A stretch of 32,513 bases of DNA from Acidimicrobiaceae bacterium (lineage in GTDB: Bacteria; Actinomycetota; Acidimicrobiia; Acidimicrobiales; Palsa-688), in NCBI GenBank assembly GCA_003156795.1, contig PMHU01000248.1, forward strand, positions 393-32,905. Reading direction: 5' to 3'. This document shows, piece after piece, positions 16,686 to 24,191 of this stretch. Both the position numbers and the translations under genes were made by a program. The first letter of the stretch is position 1, and each line of letters opens with the position of its first letter. The notes under the pieces were generated by a model, which was not told the DNA's origin, did no database searches, and was given only the letters and a program-made list of their open reading frames with translations.

Positions 16686-18734
16686 ATGAGCCAATTTCTG
16701 ATTTACGCCATACCCGGCCTGCCGTACGGGTGCGTATTCGCTCTGGTCGGGGTCTGCTTGGTGCTCACGTACCAGACGTCGGGGATGTTCAACCTGGCAT
16801 TCGGCGCCCAGGCCTACGTGTCGGCGGTGATCTTCTACACCACCGTCGAGGACCACCATTGGCCGCTGTGGCTGGCGGCGGTCTTCTCTGTGCTGGTGGT
16901 AGGCCCGCTGCTGGGTATCGCCCTCGACCGGCTGCTGTACAGGTACATGCGGGCGTCGACCACGACGGTCAAGCTGATCACCGCCATCGGATTGTCGATC
17001 GGCGTGCCGTCGATCGTCGATTTCTTCTTCGGCAGCTCCGAGAAGTTGAACCCGCCGAGCATCGCCCCTCACGCGGCTCACACGTATCACTTGGGCAGCT
17101 ACTACCTCGACGGCAACGGCTTGTTCACTGTGGTCGTGACCGTGGTGCTGGTTGTCGGGCTGGGCCTCCTTTTCCGATTCACTGCGGTGGGGCTACGGAT
17201 GCGAGCTGTCGTCGAGAGCCCCCGCATGGTGCAGCTGGCGGGGATCAGCTCGGAGCGGGTGAGCATGCTGGCGTGGATCCTCTCCAGCATGATCACAGCG
17301 CTGGCCGGGCTGATGCTGGCCCCGATATACCACGACGTCGACGTCAACAACTTCAACCTGGTACTGGTGACCTCCATTGCGGCCGCGGCCATTGGAGGGA
17401 TGTCGAACCTGCCGTTGACACTGGCCGGTGGGCTCCTGCTCGGGGTCGGCCAGCAGGTGCTGGCCGGCTACCTGCCGCTCAACAGCATCCTGGCCGAGGG
17501 CTTGCGACCGTCGTTCCCCTTCATCGTTCTGGTCGCCGTGCTCCTCCTGTCGCCGGCCGTTCGGAGGGGCCGGTCGGCACCCGACCCGCTGTCTGGTTGC
17601 GACCCACCTCCTCCGCCGCTGGCCGCCTCTCTACGCGGGGCGGGCCTCGATCGCGTCAGCCGGGTGGGGTTGCCGGTCTTCGTGGTTGCGGTGATGTACG
17701 TGACGCTTTTCCAGCTGTCCGAGCACTATCTCGGCTTGATGACCGAGGTTGCGATCTACTCGATCATCTTCCTGTCCTTCACCGTCGTGACCGGGTTCTC
17801 AGGTCAGATATCGCTCTGCCAGATGACCTTCGCCGGTTTCGGTGCCTTTACGGCGGGCCAGCTGGCTACCGACCACGGCTGGCCCTTTCTCGTGGCCATG
17901 GTGGCCGGAGGTTTCGTGGCCGCGGTTTGTGGCGCCGTGGTGGCCTTACCGGCTTTACGCCTCGGCGGTCTCTACCTGGCGCTGGCCACGCTCGCCTTCG
18001 CGGTCATGGCCGACGAGTTCCTGTTCCCACTCAACGACATCGGCGGTGGTGAGGCCGGTGTCGACGTCCCTCGGCCGGTGCTGGGGCCGATCGACTTCGG
18101 AGCCGATCGCTCCTTTTTCCTGCTCTGTTTCGCCATCCTGGTACTGGTTTCATTCGTGGTGATCCTGATCAGGAAAGGCACCATCGGAACCTACCTGGCC
18201 GCCATGCGAGGCAGTGAGGTGGCCGCCTCCAGCATCGGCATCAACCTGACCCGGGCCAAGATCACCGTCTTTGCTCTGTCGGCCGGGATAGCCGGCATCG
18301 GCGGTGCTTTGCTGGCATCCCAAGTCCAGCACGCCGACTCCGAAAGCTTCGTCTACCAATACTCATTGGTGTTCGTCGTCCTCGTTCTCACGACTGGTGC
18401 CCGGACCGTCGAGGGGGCCATCAACGCCTCCCTCGCCTATGTGGCGATCCCTGAGATCCTTTCGCATTTCGGAACCCTGTCCGTCTTGGAGTTCGCCCTG
18501 TTCGGTTTCGGAACGATCGCCTACGTGAAGCACCCAGAAGGCATCCTCGAGTTCCAGAAGCGGTCCAGCATTCGCAAGTTCAACCAGTTGCGAGCGCGAA
18601 TGAAGCACAGGCAAGACCGGCCGCTCATCCACGGCGATGACTCGGGGCCTGGTGGGGCAGAGTCGGGGGGTCGGGCGCCGGGGATCGCAGGAGAAGTGGC
18701 CGGTCTCTCCGGAGCGGGGGACGTGGGCGACTAG
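16686..18734 (+). CDS. Fused branched-chain amino acid-type ABC permease (LivH-LivM fusion)
   Basis: A 682-residue inner-membrane protein that fuses both permease subunits of the LivHM type. Residues 1-295 match LivH: GLPYGCVFALVGVCLVLTYQTSGMFN opening, then the ERVSMLAWILSSMITALAGLMLAPI loop typical of the family. A Pro-rich linker (CDPPPPPLAAS) follows at about 300-315. Residues 330-640 match LivM, including FSGQISLCQMTFAGFGAFTAGQ and AAMRGSEVAASSIGIN. A polar, Gly-rich C-terminal tail of about 45 residues is probably cytoplasmic. The start ATG is 50 bases after the lipoprotein gene and has no strong ribosome-binding site. Two-subunit fusions of this kind are known in some actinobacteria but are less common than separate genes. 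Confidence 0.9.
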   Translation: MSQFLIYAIPGLPYGCVFALVGVCLVLTYQTSGMFNLAFGAQAYVSAVIFYTTVEDHHWPLWLAAVFSVLVVGPLLGIALDRLLYRYMRASTTTVKLITAIGLSIGVPSIVDFFFGSSEKLNPPSIAPHAAHTYHLGSYYLDGNGLFTVVVTVVLVVGLGLLFRFTAVGLRMRAVVESPRMVQLAGISSERVSMLAWILSSMITALAGLMLAPIYHDVDVNNFNLVLVTSIAAAAIGGMSNLPLTLAGGLLLGVGQQVLAGYLPLNSILAEGLRPSFPFIVLVAVLLLSPAVRRGRSAPDPLSGCDPPPPPLAASLRGAGLDRVSRVGLPVFVVAVMYVTLFQLSEHYLGLMTEVAIYSIIFLSFTVVTGFSGQISLCQMTFAGFGAFTAGQLATDHGWPFLVAMVAGGFVAAVCGAVVALPALRLGGLYLALATLAFAVMADEFLFPLNDIGGGEAGVDVPRPVLGPIDFGADRSFFLLCFAILVLVSFVVILIRKGTIGTYLAAMRGSEVAASSIGINLTRAKITVFALSAGIAGIGGALLASQVQHADSESFVYQYSLVFVVLVLTTGARTVEGAINASLAYVAIPEILSHFGTLSVLEFALFGFGTIAYVKHPEGILEFQKRSSIRKFNQLRARMKHRQDRPLIHGDDSGPGGAESGGRAPGIAGEVAGLSGAGDVGD

Positions 18735-18736
18735 GC

Positions 18737-19495
18737 ATGGCTCTACTGGAAGCCGAGGGAATCTCCAAGCACTTCGGGGGCATCGCTGCCTTGACGGATG
18801 TGGGTTTGAGCGCCGACGCCAGCGAGATCGTCGGGCTGATCGGTCCAAACGGGGCGGGCAAGACCACGCTCTTCAATTGCCTCTTCGGGTTGGACCGTCC
18901 CGACAGGGGCCGAGTCGTGTTCGATGGTCAGGTGCTCGACCGGCTCCCGGTCCATCGGCGGGTCAGGTTGGGCATCGGCCGGACATTTCAGCGCTTGGAG
19001 CTGTTCGCCGAAATGACCGTTCGAGAGCACTTGCTGGCGGCCGAACGGGCACGCGGGGGTGGGGGCGCCTTGTGGCGCGACCTATTAAACATGAGTGCTC
19101 CAACGGCCGACGAACGTTCCCGCGTCGCCGAGTTACTGGAGATGCTCGATATCACCGACATCTCCGACCGCCCCGCTGAGTCGCTCAGCCTGGGCCACGG
19201 CCGGCTGGTCGAGCTGGGCCGGGCGCTCGCCACAGAACCCAAGCTGTTGATGCTGGACGAACCGTCGTCGGGGTTGGACCGGGCCGAGACGGCCGCGCTT
19301 GGTGCCACCCTCGTGCGCGTCGTGGCGGAACGCCGAACCGGGGTGCTCCTGGTCGAGCACGATCTGGAGCTGGTGCGCCACGTCACCAGCCGCTTGTACG
19401 TGCTCGACTTCGGCCACATGGTGATCAGTGGCAACACGGAGAACGTATTGGAGCACCCGTCGTTCCGGCGGGCCTATCTGGGGCGAACAGAATGA
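18737..19495 (+). CDS. livG: LivG-type ABC transporter ATP-binding protein
   Basis: A 252-residue ATPase of the LivG subfamily, the first of the two nucleotide-binding subunits serving the LivHM permease. The Walker A is GPNGAGKTT; the LivG-type insertion follows (GIGRTFQRLELFAEMTVREHLL). The signature region is LSLGHGRLVELGRAL, in place of the textbook LSGGQ. Walker B is LLMLDEPSSGLD and the switch His is in LLVEHDLELV. It starts 2 bases after the permease stop and ends with a 4-base ATGA overlap with livF, so this is a tightly coupled operon. It is cytoplasmic and membrane-associated. Confidence 0.93.
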   Translation: MALLEAEGISKHFGGIAALTDVGLSADASEIVGLIGPNGAGKTTLFNCLFGLDRPDRGRVVFDGQVLDRLPVHRRVRLGIGRTFQRLELFAEMTVREHLLAAERARGGGGALWRDLLNMSAPTADERSRVAELLEMLDITDISDRPAESLSLGHGRLVELGRALATEPKLLMLDEPSSGLDRAETAALGATLVRVVAERRTGVLLVEHDLELVRHVTSRLYVLDFGHMVISGNTENVLEHPSFRRAYLGRTE

Positions 19496-20292
19496 GCGCC
19501 GGACGGCCTGATGACGGTTTCAACGATGGTGCCGCGACACCGGGGGGCCCTTCGCCCTCGGCGCCAGCGCCGCCGCCCGCGCCCGACCAGGCCCCGCTGC
19601 TCGAGCTCGAACAGGTGCACGCCGCCTATGGTCCGTTTCGAGCCCTCTTCGGAGTGTCCATTGCAGTGCCCCGAAAGTCGGTCGTGGCGCTGCTCGGGCC
19701 CAACGGGGCGGGCAAGTCGACGGTCGCCCGAGTGGTGACCGGCCTGGTCCCGGTCTCGTCGGGCCGGGTTCGCTTCGACGGGCGCGACGTGACAGACGTA
19801 CGCACCTACCAACGGGCTCGGTTGGGGATCGCTTATGCCCCCGAAGGACGATCCGTCTTCTCAACACTGACCGTGGAGGAGAACCTGGCTCTTCCGGCCC
19901 GTAGCGACCGCGGTCGGGCGGCCACGGCTGCCGCCCTCGAAAAGGCCTTTCAGGCCTTCCCCCAGCTGGCCGCCCGCCGCCGCCAGCGCGCCGGCACGTT
20001 GTCGGGTGGTGAACAGCGGATGCTTTCCTTGGCGTCGGTCCTGGTCGAGCCGCCCCTTTTGCTCGTGGTCGATGAGCTTTCGCTGGGCCTGGCTGCGGTG
20101 GTGATTGACTCGGTCTTCCAAACATTGGCGGCGATCAGGGATGCGGGTACCTCCCTGCTCATCGTGGAACAGCACGTGGATCGGGCCCTGTCGTTGGCCG
20201 ATCATGTGGTGCTCTTGAGCAAAGGCGAGGTGGTCCGACAGGGGCCGGTTGACGAGATGAGGGCGCTGGCGACCTCGCTGCCCGGCATGTAG
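19492..20292 (+). CDS. livF: LivF-type ABC transporter ATP-binding protein
   Basis: A 266-residue second ATPase of the Liv transporter. After a 40-residue low-complexity extension rich in Pro, Ala and Gly, the ATPase core begins LLELEQVHAAYGPFRALFGV. The Walker A is GPNGAGKST, then GIAYAPEGRSVFSTLTVEENL, which is the LivF-type Q-loop region. The signature is LSGGEQRMLSLASVL, and Walker B is LLLVVDELSLGLA, as usual with DEL for the family. The switch His lies in LLIVEQHVDRAL, where QH is the LivF form. The ATG overlaps the livG stop by 4 bases. The N-terminal extension is longer than usual and its use is unclear. Confidence 0.92.
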   Translation: MSAGRPDDGFNDGAATPGGPSPSAPAPPPAPDQAPLLELEQVHAAYGPFRALFGVSIAVPRKSVVALLGPNGAGKSTVARVVTGLVPVSSGRVRFDGRDVTDVRTYQRARLGIAYAPEGRSVFSTLTVEENLALPARSDRGRAATAAALEKAFQAFPQLAARRRQRAGTLSGGEQRMLSLASVLVEPPLLLVVDELSLGLAAVVIDSVFQTLAAIRDAGTSLLIVEQHVDRALSLADHVVLLSKGEVVRQGPVDEMRALATSLPGM

Positions 20293-20349
20293 AGGGCCCT
20301 CCAGTGGTCTGTGTTGGCGCGCCGCGGACATTCGTGCTCTGATCCCCGG

Positions 20350-20910
20350 GTGCCCGTCTTCCTCACCGACGAGGAGTACACCATCTTGACGTCGGTGTGT
20401 TCGAGGCTGATCCCCAGCGAGGACGGGCCGGGCGCGACAGAAGCAGGGGTGGTCGACTACATAGACACCTTGCTCGGTGCCTTCTCCTACGACCCGCCGC
20501 GAATTTGGGCCGCAGGACCGTATTCGGGCCGCCACGGTGGGGACCCCGGCTTTGCCGAATTTCTCACGTTGTCGCCCCTCGAGGAACTGGCCTGGCGGTC
20601 CCGGATCGAGGGTTCGCTGGGCCTGGCCGAACGCGAGGTAAACGGGCCGGTCGTCGGCCTCCAGCAGCGCTACCGGGAGGGCGTCGCCGCGCTCGGGTCC
20701 GGGTTCCCCGAGTTGTCTCCGTCCGAGCAGGACGCCGCTCTGCACGCCCATGCCGAATTCGCGGCCCTGGTTTTCGAGCACGCCTGTGAGGGTATGTACG
20801 GGGCCCCCGAGTACGGGGGTAACCGGGATCTAGTGGGTTGGCGGTTGATCGACTTCGCCGGGGACGTCCAGCCCCGGGGCTACACGGACGCCGAGGTGAG
20901 CGAACCGTGA
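20350..20910 (+). CDS. Gluconate 2-dehydrogenase subunit 3-like protein
   Basis: A 186-residue protein of the gluconate 2-dehydrogenase subunit 3 family, the small partner of membrane or periplasmic GMC dehydrogenases. Recognisable parts are VFLTDEEYTILTSVCSRLIPSED near the start, then VVDYIDTLLGAF, LQQRYREGVAALG, and the ending YGGNRDLVGWRLIDFAGDVQPRGY, with the YGGN..GW.L motif of the family. The usual twin-arginine signal is missing, so this version is probably cytoplasmic. The GTG at 20350 starts the conserved domain; an in-frame codon at 20311 only adds a basic stretch. Its stop overlaps the GMC gene start by 4 bases (GTGA), so the two are very likely made together as a complex. Confidence 0.85.
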   Translation: MPVFLTDEEYTILTSVCSRLIPSEDGPGATEAGVVDYIDTLLGAFSYDPPRIWAAGPYSGRHGGDPGFAEFLTLSPLEELAWRSRIEGSLGLAEREVNGPVVGLQQRYREGVAALGSGFPELSPSEQDAALHAHAEFAALVFEHACEGMYGAPEYGGNRDLVGWRLIDFAGDVQPRGYTDAEVSEP

Positions 20911-22595
20911 ACCCGGGTCCGGGGACCGCTAGGGACTTTGACGCCATCATCGTTGGCTCCGGGCCGGGGGGCTCGGCCGCCGCTTTGGCCTTGACCGAGA
21001 CGGGCCGGTCGGTGCTCGTCGTCGAGAAGGGCCGCAACCACCTGATCGACCTGGACGACCCCCGACGCCTGATCCAGCGATACAGCAACGACGAGATCAA
21101 GTTCGGCCCTCGCCATTTCCTCGGTCCCGATCCGATCGTGGAGCCCCGGACGTTTCGGATCTCGGAGGCCGACGGGGATCGGGTCTTTGTCGGCGAGGTC
21201 AACAGCGTGCCGGCCACGGTCGGAGGCGGTGCGGTTCACGCCGACGGCAAAGTGCCGCGCTTCTTGGAAGAGGACTTCCGGCTCCTGTCGGAACGGGGGC
21301 CGGTAGAAGGCGCGGAAGTGGTCGACTGGCCACTTTGCTACGACGACCTCGAGCCCTTCTACGAACAGGCCGAAGGCTTGATCGGGGTCTCGGGGGCGGC
21401 GGGGAGCAACCCCTTTGCTGCGCCCCGCTCGGCGCCGTACCCCATGCCGCCGGGACCCGCCATGTACGTCGCCCGCCTCACCTCGGCCGCGGCTGAGCGC
21501 GCCGGCCTCCACCCCTACCCGGCTCCTACGGCAGCCAACTCGGTGCCGTACGGTGGTCGCCCCGCTTGCAACAACTGCGGATTCTGCTCTTTTTTCGGGT
21601 GCCCCATACACGCCAAAGGCGACCCGGTCGCCATGCTCCAGCGGGCGCTGCTCTCGGGACGGGCCCAAATATGGCCAGAGACGTGTGCTACCCGGGTGGT
21701 AATAGAACACGGCCGGGCGACCGGAGTCGAGCTCCTCGATCAGGCCGGCCGGCGCTGGGTCGAACCGGCGGCTTCGGTGGTGGTGGCAGCCGGCGCCATC
21801 GAGACCCCGCGGCTGCTCCTGCTCTCTGGGGTCGAGCACCCGCTCCTGGGCCGCTACGCCATGTTTCACTTCCAAACCTACGTCGCCGGCCATTTTCCTC
21901 AACGGCTGCACGTCCATCGCGGCAGGGCGGTGACCCACGTGCACGACGATCACCTCGTGTCGGACCTAGCCTCTCGCGCCGCCGCCGCCGCGGCCGGGCT
22001 GCCGTGGATCAGGGGAGGCATGGTCGAGCACGCCGGGGCCAGCCTGCCCATCGAGGAGGCGAAGCTGTACCCGTGGGGATCGGGGCACGGGGCGTCAATG
22101 GCGGCCTCCCCGATGCGGGACCACCTCGGCGCCCTGGTCATGCAAGGCGAGGATCTGCCCCAATCGGGGAATCGCGTAGACCTGGATCCGGCCGTCCGTG
22201 ACGCTCGAGGCCTCCCGGTCGCCCGGGTGACATACGGCCCCCACCGTCACGAGCTGGCGGCTTCCGATCATTATTCCGGCATCCTCACCGAGGTGCTCAA
22301 GGGAGCGGGGGCCGAGTGGACGGTAACGGCGACGTCGCCCATGCCCGCGACCCCGTTGACACCGTACGGGGACCTGATCTCACCGATTCCCGCGTCGCGC
22401 CACGTGATGGGGACGGCGCGAATGGGTCGAGACCCCGCGGACGCCGTTTGCGACCCCTGGGGCCGGCTGTTCGCGGCGCCCAACGTCCTGGTAGCCGATT
22501 CGTCGGTCTTCCCGACCTCGGCCGGCTACGGGCCGACGTTGACCATCGTGGCCCTGGCGCTACGTAATGCCGCGGCCTTCTCGGCGGGAACCTGA
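20907..22595 (+). CDS. GMC-family FAD-dependent oxidoreductase
   Basis: A 562-residue flavoenzyme of the glucose-methanol-choline family, of the gluconate/alcohol dehydrogenase-like branch. FAD binding is shown by FDAIIVGSGPGGSAAALALTE with GSGPGG at 17-22, then VLVVEKG. The internal cysteine cluster CNNCGFCSFFGCP is typical of this branch. The C-terminal active-site half has HVMGTARMG and DSSVFPTSAGYGPTLTIVALAL. In most relatives the last segment reads NPTLTI, so the second catalytic His/Asn position is Gly here. No cytochrome c gene follows. It lies at the end of the transporter operon and is coupled to the subunit-3-like gene. It should oxidise an alcohol or hydroxyl group, with an unknown electron acceptor. 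Confidence 0.9.
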   Translation: MNPGPGTARDFDAIIVGSGPGGSAAALALTETGRSVLVVEKGRNHLIDLDDPRRLIQRYSNDEIKFGPRHFLGPDPIVEPRTFRISEADGDRVFVGEVNSVPATVGGGAVHADGKVPRFLEEDFRLLSERGPVEGAEVVDWPLCYDDLEPFYEQAEGLIGVSGAAGSNPFAAPRSAPYPMPPGPAMYVARLTSAAAERAGLHPYPAPTAANSVPYGGRPACNNCGFCSFFGCPIHAKGDPVAMLQRALLSGRAQIWPETCATRVVIEHGRATGVELLDQAGRRWVEPAASVVVAAGAIETPRLLLLSGVEHPLLGRYAMFHFQTYVAGHFPQRLHVHRGRAVTHVHDDHLVSDLASRAAAAAAGLPWIRGGMVEHAGASLPIEEAKLYPWGSGHGASMAASPMRDHLGALVMQGEDLPQSGNRVDLDPAVRDARGLPVARVTYGPHRHELAASDHYSGILTEVLKGAGAEWTVTATSPMPATPLTPYGDLISPIPASRHVMGTARMGRDPADAVCDPWGRLFAAPNVLVADSSVFPTSAGYGPTLTIVALALRNAAAFSAGT

Positions 22596-22643
22596 AGCTC
22601 CTTCACCCCGGGGGTGGGCGTCGAACCCTCGGATGCCACCGGG

Positions 22644-23954
22644 TCAGAGGACGCTGACGAGGGTCCCGATGGGGTCCGTGCCCCAAATGTTCTCAGCCGT
22701 CGAGGACGGCAATTCGACGCAGCCGAGGCTCTGGGGCCAGCCGTAGCCGGGTCGGGGGAACTGGTGGACGGCGTCGCCGCCGTTGAAGTACGCGACCCAG
22801 CGCACCCCGGGATCGCGGTACTTCGTACCATCGGGGTTGAGACCCGTCATGGTGGTCGAGGCGTAGCGGGCGTAGACGGGGTAAGTTCCCAGGGCCGTGG
22901 GGGCGGCTGAGATACCCGTGTTGGCCAGAGACGAAGCGATGATTCGGCCATCGGACCACACTTGGAGAGTTTCGGGTGAGGACTCGCTGACCATCAGGTA
23001 GTTGTAGGGCCTGGTGTTTGCCTGGTCCTTTGCCGCCGCGACCAGCAGGGTGCTCCACACGTCAGGGCCGGCCACCCCGTCCGTGGCCAGTCCGTGGGCG
23101 GATTGGAACGCCATGATGGCGCCGCGGTCAATGGTGTTGGGGAGGCCTTGCGCCCACTGGTCCTTGAGGGAGGACGGCGTATTCGGGAACCGCCACGAGA
23201 AGGTCCCCGGCACCGGTGACGTCGTCACTGCGTTCGTCGCCGCAGATGAAGACGCCGTCGACGTGGTCGGCGTTGACGTGGATGGCGATGTGGATGGGAC
23301 CGGGAGGGTTCCCGAGCTCGACGGCGAAGTTCCCGCTGTCGACGGGCCCGATGTAGCCGTATCCGGGACGGTCGTGGTCGGCGTCGTCGTGGTCGGAGCT
23401 GGGCTGGTGGGAGTGAACTTCAGGGGGAGGTACCCGAGCTCGGCCAGCAGCTCTTGGAGGCGCAAGGTGGACCCTGGCGCGACGGTAAACGACACCGACG
23501 CGGCCGATGCGAGCGGCGTGGTGTCACTGCCGGCTGCACCGGCCAGCCCGGACGGGACCGTCACCTTTACGGTGGTAAATGGAATCCAGCCCCCAGCGGG
23601 CGTGAACGTCATGGTCGAGCCGGCGGTGGTCCACGAGCCCGCGACGGAGGGGGAGATGGTCGGCTGGGCGGTGTCGGCCGCTAAAGGCGCCGAGAAGTGG
23701 AGGGTGACCGGCGTGGCCGCGGCCACGTTCGTCGCGTTCGCCGTCGGGGAGAACGACAGCAGGCTGATCGGCGTGGGCGGGATCGTCGTAGGGGCGGCTT
23801 TTGCTTGTGACGGTGCGTGCTTGCCGTGGTTGACGGCATTGGTCGCACCCGCGACGGCCACGACGAGGCCGACGACGCCGACCACGATGGCAATGGCTGC
23901 CACACCTCGGACGGGTGCCCGGCCACTCTTCTTGCTGTGAGCTCCTGACGCCAT
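22644..23954 (-). CDS. L,D-transpeptidase (YkuD) with Ig-like and peptidoglycan-binding domains
   Basis: A 436-residue cell-wall enzyme that would form 3-3 peptidoglycan cross-links or attach proteins. An N-terminal membrane anchor (AAIAIVVGVVGLVVAVAGA, about residues 19-37) is followed by a bacterial Ig-like domain (LSFSPTANATNVAAATPVTLHFS). A peptidoglycan-binding fold begins LQELLAELGYLPL, is interrupted by a roughly 60-residue Ser/Thr/Pro-rich stretch, and resumes RGAIMAFQSAHGLATDGVAGPDVW. The YkuD catalytic domain ends with SLGCVEL (Cys412); the Arg usual after the Cys is Glu, and a nearby His lies in DAVHQF. AGGAG precedes the ATG by 2 bases. It stands alone, convergent with the GMC gene. 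Confidence 0.88.
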   Translation of the reverse strand: MASGAHSKKSGRAPVRGVAAIAIVVGVVGLVVAVAGATNAVNHGKHAPSQAKAAPTTIPPTPISLLSFSPTANATNVAAATPVTLHFSAPLAADTAQPTISPSVAGSWTTAGSTMTFTPAGGWIPFTTVKVTVPSGLAGAAGSDTTPLASAASVSFTVAPGSTLRLQELLAELGYLPLKFTPTSPAPTTTTPTTTVPDTATSGPSTAGTSPSSSGTLPVPSTSPSTSTPTTSTASSSAATNAVTTSPVPGTFSWRFPNTPSSLKDQWAQGLPNTIDRGAIMAFQSAHGLATDGVAGPDVWSTLLVAAAKDQANTRPYNYLMVSESSPETLQVWSDGRIIASSLANTGISAAPTALGTYPVYARYASTTMTGLNPDGTKYRDPGVRWVAYFNGGDAVHQFPRPGYGWPQSLGCVELPSSTAENIWGTDPIGTLVSVL

Positions 23955-23994
23955 GGCTCCTGCTTGGGATCGCCTCGTCTTTGCTCGGCGTCGA

Positions 23995-24028
23995 CCTCTA
24001 CGAGAGTCGACAACGTGGCGCGTAGAGG
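23995..24028. promoter_or_regulatory. Inverted repeat upstream of the L,D-transpeptidase gene
   Basis: Perfect 8-base arms CCTCTACG and CGTAGAGG are separated by 18 bases. The site lies 41-74 bases upstream of the L,D-transpeptidase start on its strand, in the 237-base gap behind the M48 protease gene. The distance suits an operator; a long-loop RNA hairpin is the alternative. Confidence 0.4.
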
Positions 24029-24191
24029 CTGAGACTGTCGCTGAGCACCCTAATCGGTCTGCGAGGAAAAGTGAGGGCGGTTACTGGGGCCTTTTTCGAC
24101 CCCGACGAGACTCACGGCCGATCCGTCGGATCCCGGTGGTTCACCCGACCGAGCCTCCCGCCCTCGCCATCGACAACTGACCGGCGAGCTC

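Noticed and set aside
20880-21953. A 357-residue minus-strand frame inside the GMC gene
   Set aside because: It contains no recognisable domain and lies opposite a well-supported flavoenzyme.
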